From Kiritimatiellia bacterium (GTDB lineage Bacteria > Verrucomicrobiota > Kiritimatiellia > PWTM01), in contig JAOACR010000020.1 in the NCBI GenBank assembly GCA_026417735.1, positions 62,001 through 126,000 of the forward strand: DNA of 64,000 bases, written 5' to 3'. The translations under genes were made by a program, and so were the position numbers. The notes under the pieces are model-generated. The model was not told the origin of the DNA and searched no databases. It saw only the letters and a program-made list of their open reading frames with translations. Each line of letters begins with the position of its first letter. Within the stretch, counting starts at the first letter, position 1. Positions 16,447 through 24,445 of the stretch are shown here, piece after piece.

Positions 16447-17973
16447 ATGAACAACATCGACCGCACCGCGATTTCACCGACCCGCGCAGAGGACTATCCC
16501 GAGTGGTACCAGGCGGTGGTCCGCGCGGCCGAACTCGCGGAGACCAGCCCGGTACGCGGCTGTATGGTGATCCGCCCCTGGGGTTACGCGATTTGGGAAA
16601 ACATCCGCGCCCGGCTCGACGAACGCTTCAAGGCGACCGGCCACGTCAACGCGTACTTTCCGCTCTTCATCCCGCTCAGCTTCCTCCAGAAGGAGGCCGA
16701 GCACGTGGAGGGCTTCGCCAAGGAGTGCGCGGTCGTCACCCACCACCGGCTCGAGGCCGGACCCGACGGCCGCCTGGTGCCGGCCGCCCCGCTGGAGGAG
16801 CCGCTCGTCGTGCGGCCCACTTCGGAAACCATCATCGGCGCGATGTTCGCGAAGTGGGTCGAGAGCTGGCGCGACCTCCCCATCAAAATCAACCAGTGGG
16901 CGAACGTCGTTCGCTGGGAACTGCGCACCCGGCTGTTTCTGCGCACCGCCGAGTTCCTCTGGCAGGAGGGCCACACCGCCCACGAAACCCGCGACGAAGC
17001 GTGGGAGGAGACGTTGACGATCCTCGAGCTCTATCGCCGCTTCGCGGAAGAGGTGCTCGCGATCCCCGTCCTCACCGGCGAAAAAACCCCCGGCGAACGT
17101 TTCCCGGGCGCGGAGAACACCTTCTGCATCGAGGCGATGATGCAGGACCGCAAAGCGCTGCAGGCCGGCACCAGTCACTTCCTCGGTCAAAACTTCGCGC
17201 GCGCGTCGGAGATCATGTTCACCGCCCGCGACCGCTCCCGGCAGTACGCGTGGACGACCTCCTGGGGGGTCTCCACGCGCCTGATCGGCGGTCTGGTGAT
17301 GACCCACGGCGATGACAACGGCATGGTCGTGCCGCCACGCGTCGCGCCCGCCCACGTCGCAATCCTCCCCATCGTTCGCCGCGATGACGATCGCGCCACC
17401 GTGCTGCCATGGTGCGAGCGCCTCGCCGCGGAGCTACGCGAGCAGCGCTTCGACGGCCGCCCCGTCGAGGTGATCGTGGACACGCGGGAAGATAACGCCG
17501 GGGAACGCGGCTGGGCCTGGATCAAACGCGGCATCCCTGTCCGCGCCGAAGTCGGTCCCCGCGACATCGCGAAGGACGCCGTCTTCGTCGGCCGCCGCGA
17601 CCGCGCCCCGCGCGACCGTTGCGCGGTTCCGCGCGCCCAGTTCGTCCACACGATCGCCGCCACGCTCGAGGAAATCCAGCGCGGACTGCTCGAGCGCGCG
17701 CGCGAGTTTCGCGACACCCACACGCACGCGCTGGACGATTGGAACGAGTTCCGCGCATTCTTCACGCCCGCAAACCCCGAAAAGCCGGAAATTCACGGCG
17801 GGTTCGCCCGCGCACACTGGTGCGGTTCGTCCGACTGCGAGCGCGCGATCAACGAGGAGCTCTCCGTGACGATCCGCTGCCTGCCCACCGGCTACGGCCA
17901 GGGACCCGCCGGCGCCTGTATTCGCTGCGGTGCGCCGAGCCGGGACCGGGTCGTGTTCGCCAAAGCGTACTGA
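16447..17973 (+). CDS. proS: Prolyl-tRNA synthetase, archaeal/eukaryotic type
   Basis: ProRS charges tRNA-Pro. This 508-residue enzyme is of the ProS type 3 architecture: no bacterial editing insertion, class II motifs RGCMVIRPWGYAIWENI, VVRPTSETIIGAMFAKW, INQWANVVRWELRTRLFLRT, and EGHTAHET. An anticodon-binding domain begins near residue 290. A C-terminal zinc-like domain carries CGSSDCE and CIRCGAPS and ends in AKAY (terminal Tyr), as in archaeal enzymes. The ATG at 16447 is behind a GGAGCCGG sequence. A tRNA-Pro with GGG anticodon is present at 53.8 kb. It is the first gene of a two-gene plus-strand group. Confidence 0.96.
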   Translation: MNNIDRTAISPTRAEDYPEWYQAVVRAAELAETSPVRGCMVIRPWGYAIWENIRARLDERFKATGHVNAYFPLFIPLSFLQKEAEHVEGFAKECAVVTHHRLEAGPDGRLVPAAPLEEPLVVRPTSETIIGAMFAKWVESWRDLPIKINQWANVVRWELRTRLFLRTAEFLWQEGHTAHETRDEAWEETLTILELYRRFAEEVLAIPVLTGEKTPGERFPGAENTFCIEAMMQDRKALQAGTSHFLGQNFARASEIMFTARDRSRQYAWTTSWGVSTRLIGGLVMTHGDDNGMVVPPRVAPAHVAILPIVRRDDDRATVLPWCERLAAELREQRFDGRPVEVIVDTREDNAGERGWAWIKRGIPVRAEVGPRDIAKDAVFVGRRDRAPRDRCAVPRAQFVHTIAATLEEIQRGLLERAREFRDTHTHALDDWNEFRAFFTPANPEKPEIHGGFARAHWCGSSDCERAINEELSVTIRCLPTGYGQGPAGACIRCGAPSRDRVVFAKAY

Positions 17974-18014
17974 ACATGTCCAGGGATCGGACGCTGCACC
18001 GCCAGGGCTATCCC

Positions 18015-19475
18015 ATGCTGGGAAGGCGATCCCGCCGCGGAGTGCGGACCGCGATCGGGCTGCTCGCCGCAGCCGCCGCCTGCGCCACCGAACCGGAGGA
18101 CGACGCCGCGCTCGCAACGCGCGCCCGCGAGGCGCTCCGCCGCGCGACCGCGTTCATCTCCTCGATCGCGACCGAAGGCGGTTACCTTTGGAGCTACTCG
18201 GTCGATTTGCAGCAGCGCTGGGGCGAGCGGCCCGCACGACCCACCGAAATCTGGGTGCAGCCACCGGGCACGCCCACCGTCGGCCTCGCGCTGCTGGAAG
18301 CCTGGCGGGCCACCGGTGACCGTCTCCACCTCGAAGCCGCCGAACGCGCGGGGGAGGCCCTCGCGCGCGGCCAACTCGCCAGCGGGGGCTGGGATTACTC
18401 CATCGACTTCGAACCCACCGCGTTCGCGCGGGCGTACCGGCGCACCGACATCGGCCGGATTTCCGTCGAGGAGGCCGCCCGAAGGCACAACCGCTCCACC
18501 CTCGACGACGACACGACCACCGCCGCGCTGCGGTTTCTGTGCGCGTTAAGCCATGAGCCGACCGTGGCCGACGCCGCACGCCGGGCCGCGATCCGGCAGG
18601 CCTTCGAGCATGGTCTGCGGGCGCTGCTCGCCGCACAGCATCCCAACGGCGGCTGGCCGCAGCGATTCGATGGGCCCGCGCCGGACACAAACGCCGCACC
18701 CGTCCGCAGAGCGCGTGTTCCGGACCCGGTGCCGCCGTACCGCCGGGAGCCCTACCACGGCCACTACACGCTGAACGATCACGTCCACGCGCAGGTGATG
18801 CACTCGCTCCTGGACATTCACGCCGCCACCGGCGATGCCCGCTGCCTCACCGCGGCGCGACGTGCCGGCGAATTTCTGATTTTGGCGCAGCTTCCGGAGC
18901 CGCAACCCGCGTGGGCGCAGCAGTACAATCGCGAGATGGAGCCCGCCTGGGCGCGAGCGTTCGAGCCGCCCGCCGTCTGCACCGCCGAAAGCGTCGGCGC
19001 GATCCGGGCGCTGATGCGTCTTCACCAGGTCACCGGCGACGACCGCTTTCTGGCTCCGATCCCCGCCGCGATCGAGTGGTTGGAACGGTCTGCGATCAGC
19101 TCGAACCGGTGGGCGCGCTTCTACGAGCTGCGAACCAACCGGCCCGTCTACGGCGACCGCGATGGCCGCATTCACTACACCCTTGCCGAGCTCAGCGAGG
19201 AACGCCGAACCGGCTACGCCTGGGAGGGAGACTTCGGCGTGCCCGAGCTGATCGCAGCCTGGCGCAGGCGCCGCGCGCCTTCGGAAACTCCGGACGCCCC
19301 CCGCGGTGCCGGCGCCCGTGAGCGCGCCGCTGCGATCGCCGCGATCGCGGCGCTCGATCCGCAGGGACGGTGGCTGCGCAACAACCGGATCGAGACCGCC
19401 GAATTCTGCCGTCGCGTGCACGCGATCGCCCGATGGCTGGCCGCGACGCAGCCGGCGCCCCCCCACGCCCGCTGA
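18015..19475 (+). CDS. Secreted pectate-lyase-like (alpha/alpha toroid) protein
   Basis: The 486-residue protein has a Tat- or Sec-like signal (MLGRRSRRGVRTAIGLLAAA, then AACATEP). It then has helical repeats typical of (alpha/alpha) barrel polysaccharide lyases: GGYLWSYSVDLQQRWGE, LDDDTTTAALRFL, NGGWPQRFDGPAPD, YHGHYTLNDHVHAQVMHSLLD, and RWARFYELRTNRPVYGDRDG followed by GYAWEGDFG. The last motifs recall pectate lyase family 10 and related proteins. The ATG at 18015 follows CAGGG; an in-frame ATG at 17976, three bases after proS, lacks a ribosome-binding site. Exported; substrate probably an acidic polysaccharide, but this is inferred from fold resemblance only. Confidence 0.7.
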   Translation: MLGRRSRRGVRTAIGLLAAAAACATEPEDDAALATRAREALRRATAFISSIATEGGYLWSYSVDLQQRWGERPARPTEIWVQPPGTPTVGLALLEAWRATGDRLHLEAAERAGEALARGQLASGGWDYSIDFEPTAFARAYRRTDIGRISVEEAARRHNRSTLDDDTTTAALRFLCALSHEPTVADAARRAAIRQAFEHGLRALLAAQHPNGGWPQRFDGPAPDTNAAPVRRARVPDPVPPYRREPYHGHYTLNDHVHAQVMHSLLDIHAATGDARCLTAARRAGEFLILAQLPEPQPAWAQQYNREMEPAWARAFEPPAVCTAESVGAIRALMRLHQVTGDDRFLAPIPAAIEWLERSAISSNRWARFYELRTNRPVYGDRDGRIHYTLAELSEERRTGYAWEGDFGVPELIAAWRRRRAPSETPDAPRGAGARERAAAIAAIAALDPQGRWLRNNRIETAEFCRRVHAIARWLAATQPAPPHAR

Positions 19476-19498
19476 GCACCGCGCCCCCCGCGCGCCGC

Positions 19499-20983
19499 TC
19501 ACAGCACCGGCGAAAGCAGTGCGGCCGCCCGCTCCAGCCACCGCTGCCCCGCCGGACGCTGCAGCCAGGCCGCGGTCGCGATCGGCTCGCCGCACGCAAA
19601 CTCGGCCAGCGCCGCCGCTTTCAGCCGCCCGATCAAGTCCTGCCCCCACACCAGCAGATTCGTTTCATAGTTCAGACGCAGGCTGCGCGAGTCCAGGTTC
19701 GCGGAGCCCACCATCGCCACCTCGTCATCCACGATCAGCGCCTTCGCATGCAGAAAGGGCGGCGACCGCTCGACAATCTGCGCGCCCGCGGTCAGCAGCG
19801 GCTCGTAAAACGAGCGGCCCGCCCAACCGGCGTAGACGTGGTTGTTGTACTTAGGAAGCAGCAGCTTCACCTCGATGCCGCGCAGCGCGGCGACGCGCAG
19901 CGCCCGCAGGATGTCCATCGTCGGCACGAAATACGGCGTCACGATCACGACCTGCCGGCGCGCGGCGGCCAGCATCGCGAAGAGCACGTCCGGCAACGTG
20001 GCGCCCTCCTCCGAGGGCTCGCCATTCACCACACGTGCGAGCGTCCGCCCCGCGACCGGCTGCGGAGGAAAGTGCTCCGCGCACAACAATCGTTCCGCCG
20101 CCTCGCCGGTCATGAAGTGCCAGTCGTTCAGAAACGAATACTGCAGCTCCTGCACAACGGGGCCCCGCACTTCAAAATGAAAGTCGCGGTCGGCGGGACG
20201 CCCAGACCGCGTCACGTTCACATCGGATATGTTCATGCCGCCGGTAAACGCGACTCGGCCGTCGACCACCAGGATCTTGCGATGGTTGCGCAGATTAAGC
20301 TGGAACTGCCGGCGCCACGGCTTCGCGAGCGTCCAACCCGCCAACCGCAGCCGGGGATGGGCACGGCGCCAGCGGCGCACAAAGCCCGAGAGCACCGAGG
20401 GCGTCGACCCGAAACGGTCGAAGAGCACTCGCACCTCGACCCCTGCCCGTGCGCGCTCCAGCAGCAGGTCCATCAGCCGGCGGCCGCTATCATCGTGCGC
20501 GAGAATGAACGTCTGCAGGTGCACATGGGAGCGCGCCGACGCGATCGCATCGAAAATGCGGGGGTAGGCCTCGTCGCCGGTGATCAGCAGCTGCAGGTCG
20601 TTGCCATCCAGCAGCGGTTCATCCGGCAGCAGCACGTCCAGCGCGCGATGCAGCGCTCGCGCCCACTCACCCTCCGGCAGCGCACAGCGGCAGTCGCGCA
20701 CACCGCGCCAGTCGGCCATCGGACGCTGCGCCGCCTCCTGCGCACGGCGCGACTCACCGAACGCCCGCCGCGCACGGGCGCGCAGCCGCGATTGCGCGGC
20801 GATCCGGTCCACGCCGAGCACCACGTAGGCGACCACGCCCACGACCGGGAAGGACCAGATAACCAACAGCCACAGCAGCGCGGAACTCGCCTCGCGCTTG
20901 ATCCGCACCGCGTGCAACGAGGCGGCGAGCGCAGCGAGCAAATGCAACACATACGCGAGCTCGAGCCATAGCGTCGTGCTCAT
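19499..20983 (-). CDS. cls: Cardiolipin synthase (phospholipase D superfamily)
   Basis: Cardiolipin synthase condenses two phosphatidylglycerols, or PG with another phospholipid, at the inner membrane. The 494-residue protein has two N-terminal hydrophobic segments (LELAYVLHLLAALAASL and WLLVIWSFPVVGVVAYVVLG). Two HKD-type motifs follow: NHRKILVVDGRVAFTGGMN at about 245 and HAKALIVDDEVAMVGSANLD at about 425, the second with the family's SANLDSRSL extension. The ATG at 20983 was chosen because it gives the expected hydrophobic N-terminus. It is the last gene of a minus-strand run starting with the peroxiredoxin gene; pyrF ends 26 bases upstream. Related PLD proteins without this function exist, but the architecture fits Cls. 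Confidence 0.92.
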   Translation of the reverse strand: MSTTLWLELAYVLHLLAALAASLHAVRIKREASSALLWLLVIWSFPVVGVVAYVVLGVDRIAAQSRLRARARRAFGESRRAQEAAQRPMADWRGVRDCRCALPEGEWARALHRALDVLLPDEPLLDGNDLQLLITGDEAYPRIFDAIASARSHVHLQTFILAHDDSGRRLMDLLLERARAGVEVRVLFDRFGSTPSVLSGFVRRWRRAHPRLRLAGWTLAKPWRRQFQLNLRNHRKILVVDGRVAFTGGMNISDVNVTRSGRPADRDFHFEVRGPVVQELQYSFLNDWHFMTGEAAERLLCAEHFPPQPVAGRTLARVVNGEPSEEGATLPDVLFAMLAAARRQVVIVTPYFVPTMDILRALRVAALRGIEVKLLLPKYNNHVYAGWAGRSFYEPLLTAGAQIVERSPPFLHAKALIVDDEVAMVGSANLDSRSLRLNYETNLLVWGQDLIGRLKAAALAEFACGEPIATAAWLQRPAGQRWLERAAALLSPVL

Positions 20984-21008
20984 GCCGCAACCGCCAGGCG
21001 CGCCCGGA

Positions 21009-21743
21009 TCACTCCGAGACCGCCGCCGCGATGTCCGCGAGCACCGCGCGCGAGGCCGCCGCCGGATCCGGCGCCTCCAAAATCGGTCGCCCCACCACCA
21101 GATGCGTGGCGCCCGCGCGGACCGCCTCCGCGGGCGTGCCGGTCCGGCGCTGATCGCCCGGCGCATCACCGGGCAGACGTATCCCCGGCGTCACCAGCAG
21201 CACCGCGGCTCCGAACCGCGCGCGCAGCTCTCCCGCCTCCCGCGGCGAGCACACCAGACCGTCCGCGCCGTGGTCCAGCGCCAGCCCGGCGAGCCGCCGG
21301 ACCACGTCCGCCGGATCCCCACGCCAACCCATCCGCTCCACTTCGGCGGTGTCAAGACTGGTCAGCAGCGTCACCGCGACGATCCGCGGCCGGTCCGCAC
21401 CGAATTCGCGCGCCGCCGCACACGCCGCCTCCACCATCGCGCCGCCCCCCGCCGCATGCACGGTGAGCAGGCGCACACCGTGCGCGGCGGCCGCACGCAC
21501 CGCGCGCGCGACCGTCCGGGGAATGTCATGCAGCTTGAGATCGAGAAAAACCGACTTGCCCCGGTTCCGCAGCGGCTCGATCGCAGTCGGCCCGGCGGCC
21601 GCGAACAGCTCCAGCCCCACCTTGTACCAGCCCACCTCGGCCGGCAACGCATCCACGATCGACCCGATCCGATCCGCGCCGGGCACGTCCAGCGCCACCA
21701 CAAGTTCCGGCCTCATCGCAGGCCGCCCGCGCACCGCCGTCAT
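21009..21743 (-). CDS. pyrF: Orotidine 5-phosphate decarboxylase
   Basis: PyrF decarboxylates OMP to UMP, the last step of pyrimidine synthesis. The 244-residue TIM-barrel protein shows LVVALDVPGADRI, the catalytic FLDLKLHDIPRTV (D-K-x-x-D) near residue 70, a VTLLTS segment, GLVCSPREAGELR, and VTPGIRLPGDAPGDQRR followed by VVGRPI at the phosphate-binding end. The ATG at 21743 follows CGGAGGGG and overlaps the stop of the M48 protease gene (ATGA), so translation is coupled. The pairing of a pyrimidine gene with a membrane-associated protease is not functionally obvious. Confidence 0.95.
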   Translation of the reverse strand: MTAVRGRPAMRPELVVALDVPGADRIGSIVDALPAEVGWYKVGLELFAAAGPTAIEPLRNRGKSVFLDLKLHDIPRTVARAVRAAAAHGVRLLTVHAAGGGAMVEAACAAAREFGADRPRIVAVTLLTSLDTAEVERMGWRGDPADVVRRLAGLALDHGADGLVCSPREAGELRARFGAAVLLVTPGIRLPGDAPGDQRRTGTPAEAVRAGATHLVVGRPILEAPDPAAASRAVLADIAAAVSE

Positions 21744-23077
21744 CGCCCCTCCGGCCGGATGACGCCCCACTCGACCAGCCGCCGCCGCGCATGCTCCGCC
21801 TCCGTGCCGCCCCCGCCCGCCTGAAGGAACTGCACGTAACGGCGGGCGGCCTCTTCGCGCCGATGCATGCGCTCCAGCGCAAGCCCGTCGAGGAAGGCAA
21901 TCTCCGCATCGCCCGGAAGCCGCCGGTCGAAGTCCGTAAAGCACTGGTGCGCACGCTCCGGCTGGCCCAGCTGCAGCGAGACGGCGCCGAGGACCGCCAT
22001 CGCCTGCGGCTCCTCTGGGTCCACTGCACGCGCGCGTTCCGCGAATTCCCGCGCCTCGCGATGACGCCGTTGCGCGGCCAGCAGCGTTGCCATTTTCAAC
22101 AGCGCCTCGTAGTCCTCCGGCGCCGCGGCGAGCGCGCGCGCGTAGGCGGTCTCCGCGTCACGCCCGCGGTTGGCGCGCCGCGCCTCGTCGCCCTCCTGGA
22201 TCGCGCGGATCGCCGGTGCCATCGCGCGCAGCGGCGCGGTCTCGTCCAGATAGCGTTCCCGACCCAACGGCAGGCCCGCGCCCGCCGCCCAAGTGGTGCG
22301 CGCGGCCTGCTCGGCCGTGTCGCGCCGCTCGCGGCTCATGGGATGCGTCGCGAACATCAGCTCGAGTGCGGAGGGCCGCTCGCGTTCCTGCCGCACCAGC
22401 AAGTCCATCAGCCCGACCATCCCCTGGGGGTTGTAGCCGGCCTTCACCATGTACTCCATACCGAGCCGGTCGGCCTCGCGCTCGTCCTCGCGGCTGTAAC
22501 GCGCCAGCAGCGCACCTCCCGCCACCGTCCCCAATCCGGCGACCACCGTCGCGGTCCGCTCATGGCCCGCCTGCTCCACCGCGATCGCCGCACCCGCGAC
22601 CGCCAGCTGCGTCAGAATCGCCGATGTCATCCGCCGCGCGGTGTGCCGCGCACACACATGGCCGATCTCATGCCCGAGCAGGCCGGCCAGTTGCGCCTCG
22701 TTCTCCAGATCCAACAGGATCCCGCGCGTCGCCGCAATGCTGCCCCCCGGAAACGCGTACGCGTTCACATAGGACGCGCGCACCGCCCGGAACGAATACG
22801 GCATCGTCGGCCGATGGCTCACCCGCGCCAGCTCCTCGCCCACCGAGCTGACATAGCGCTGCACCCGTGGCTCGCGCAGCAGACCAAAATCGCCCGAAAA
22901 CTGCCGCGGCGCATTCTCCCGGTCCAGCCGGATTTCATCCTCCGGCGAGACCAGCGAAAACTCCGAACGCCCGGTCACGGGGTTCGTGACGCAGCCCATC
23001 ACTCCCACCGCCACGGAGCCGACCGCGGCCGCGGCCAAAAACTGCCGCCGGCTCAGTTGCGGTGCACCGCCGCGCAT
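21740..23077 (-). CDS. M48 family metallopeptidase with TPR domain, Tat lipoprotein
   Basis: The 445-residue protein has a twin-arginine, lipoprotein-type leader (LSRRQFLAAAAVGSVAVGVM then GC), suggesting Tat export and lipid anchoring. The M48 protease domain has LLGHEIGHVCARHTARR with zinc-binding HEIGH at about 136-140 and the downstream EREADRLGMEYM Glu ligand. RSEFSLVSPEDE near the N-terminus is typical of BepA/YfgC and Oma1-like periplasmic proteases. The C-terminal 150 residues form TPR-like repeats (AETAYARALAAAPEDYEALL and two more). It may act in outer-membrane protein quality control. The ATG at 23077 overlaps the stop of the peroxiredoxin gene (TGATG). Confidence 0.9.
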   Translation of the reverse strand: MRGGAPQLSRRQFLAAAAVGSVAVGVMGCVTNPVTGRSEFSLVSPEDEIRLDRENAPRQFSGDFGLLREPRVQRYVSSVGEELARVSHRPTMPYSFRAVRASYVNAYAFPGGSIAATRGILLDLENEAQLAGLLGHEIGHVCARHTARRMTSAILTQLAVAGAAIAVEQAGHERTATVVAGLGTVAGGALLARYSREDEREADRLGMEYMVKAGYNPQGMVGLMDLLVRQERERPSALELMFATHPMSRERRDTAEQAARTTWAAGAGLPLGRERYLDETAPLRAMAPAIRAIQEGDEARRANRGRDAETAYARALAAAPEDYEALLKMATLLAAQRRHREAREFAERARAVDPEEPQAMAVLGAVSLQLGQPERAHQCFTDFDRRLPGDAEIAFLDGLALERMHRREEAARRYVQFLQAGGGGTEAEHARRRLVEWGVIRPEGR

Positions 23078-23760
23078 CACTCCACCGACGGCAACCGCTT
23101 CAGACACAGAAACCAGTCCAGACAACGCACGTCCGACCCCGGCTGCTCCATGCGCTCCCTCGCCGCGCCGCAGGAACCCGGCGCCGGCAGGATCACGTCA
23201 TCCCCCGGCTGCCAGTTCGCGGGCGTCGCGACCCTGTACCGATCCGAGGTCTGCAGCGCAATCAGCATCCGGAGAATTTCATCGACGTTCCGCCCCAACG
23301 TGAGCGGGTAATACAGGATTGCACGCACGATCGCGCCGGGGTCGATGAGGAACACTGCGCGCACCGCTTGCGTCGTGCTGGCGCCGGGCTGCAGCATGCC
23401 GTAGGCGCGGGCAATCTCCATCGTCAGATCGCTGATCACCGGGAAACGGACTTCGACGTTCTTCATCCCCCGGTATTCGATCCGCTCCTGAATCGTCCGC
23501 AGCCAAGCGATGTGGCTGTAGGTGCTGTCAATCGAAAGGCCGAGCAGGCGGCAATTCCGCCGTTCAAACTCCGGCTGCATCGTCGCGAAGGTGATGAACT
23601 CCGTCGTGCAAACGGGGGTAAAATCGGCCGGATGGGAAAAAAACACGACCCACTTGCCGGCGAAGTCCTGCGGGAAACTGATCCGCCCCTGCGTCGTCTC
23701 CGCCTCAAACGGCGGCGCCCTCTCGCCGATCAGGGGCAACCGACCCGTCGACTCGCTCAT
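23077..23760 (-). CDS. Peroxiredoxin, Prx6/archaeal type
   Basis: This 227-residue thiol peroxidase reduces hydroperoxides. The peroxidatic site is HPADFTPVCTTEF at about 43-55 (P-x-x-x-T-x-x-C), followed by LSIDSTYSHIAW and the conserved Arg of TQAVRAVFLIDPGAIVRAIL. The long C-terminal extension with RYRVATPANWQPGDDVILP and the Cys pair of VRCLDWFLC is characteristic of the Prx6-like archaeal subgroup, where C-terminal cysteines serve as resolving residues. It is followed with overlap by the M48 protease gene and preceded, 49 bases away, by the thioferritin-like gene. Together these suggest an oxidative-stress group. Confidence 0.93.
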   Translation of the reverse strand: MSESTGRLPLIGERAPPFEAETTQGRISFPQDFAGKWVVFFSHPADFTPVCTTEFITFATMQPEFERRNCRLLGLSIDSTYSHIAWLRTIQERIEYRGMKNVEVRFPVISDLTMEIARAYGMLQPGASTTQAVRAVFLIDPGAIVRAILYYPLTLGRNVDEILRMLIALQTSDRYRVATPANWQPGDDVILPAPGSCGAARERMEQPGSDVRCLDWFLCLKRLPSVE

Positions 23761-23809
23761 CGCACCTGCGCTCCTCCCGCTGGTGGCGCCGCGGCCGGGC
23801 GCACGGCCG

Positions 23810-24313
23810 TCAGCGTCCCTGCCGCGCGATCAGCAGCTCAAGATCCTCCTTCAGCGCCTGCAGATCCTCCTCGTGCTCGACCTCGTCGGAAAGGATTTGA
23901 ACCGCCAGGTTGTAGGTGACCGGATCGGCGACCTGCGTCGCCTCGATGAGCTTTTTGTAGGTGACAATCGCGCACTGTTCTCCGCTGATGTTCTGGTCCA
24001 GCAGCTTGGAGACATAGGGATCCGCGGGCGCATCGTAGCCACAGCCGGAGAGCTTCAGCCAGTCGGCCGGCGTCAGCGCGGGCGTGCCGCCCAACTGGAT
24101 GATGCGCAGCGCCAGCATGTCGGCATGGCGCAGCTCATCGGCGGCGTGCTGCGTCAGCTCCGCCATCACCGCGTCTTTCATCGGCCCCTTCGCCACCTTC
24201 GCTCCGAGCCAGTACTGGTAGTAGGCGAGCCACTCGTCCGCGTACGCGCGATTCAGCATGTCCAGCAGCGCACCGACGTCCATCCCGACAATCTCGCGAC
24301 CTTTCGTGCCCAT
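23810..24313 (-). CDS. Ferritin-like protein of the Dps-like/thioferritin (DPSL) type
   Basis: The 167-residue four-helix bundle protein has di-iron ligand patterns: E27 in ADEWLAYY, E60-x-x-H63 in DELRHAD, E112 in SGEQCAI, and E144-x-x-H147 in SDEVEHEED. Cys91 (LSGCGYD) and Cys114 (GEQCAI) lie near the metal site, as in the thioferritin subgroup of Dps-like proteins, which use peroxide to oxidise iron. The start at 24313 follows GGAAAGGAGAGAG. The adjacent peroxiredoxin gene fits a peroxide-defence role. It could alternatively be a bacterioferritin-like iron store; no heme-binding Met is evident. Confidence 0.82.
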   Translation of the reverse strand: MGTKGREIVGMDVGALLDMLNRAYADEWLAYYQYWLGAKVAKGPMKDAVMAELTQHAADELRHADMLALRIIQLGGTPALTPADWLKLSGCGYDAPADPYVSKLLDQNISGEQCAIVTYKKLIEATQVADPVTYNLAVQILSDEVEHEEDLQALKEDLELLIARQGR

Positions 24314-24445
24314 CGCTCTCTCCTTTCCACATCGCCGGCGGCGACCTTGGCACCAGAAGGCGCCGGCGGCAGTCGATTTACCACTCAGTCTACACCATCG
24401 CCCTGGCCACCGCGACCGGCCGCGAGGAACAGCCGTTCCACAGTC

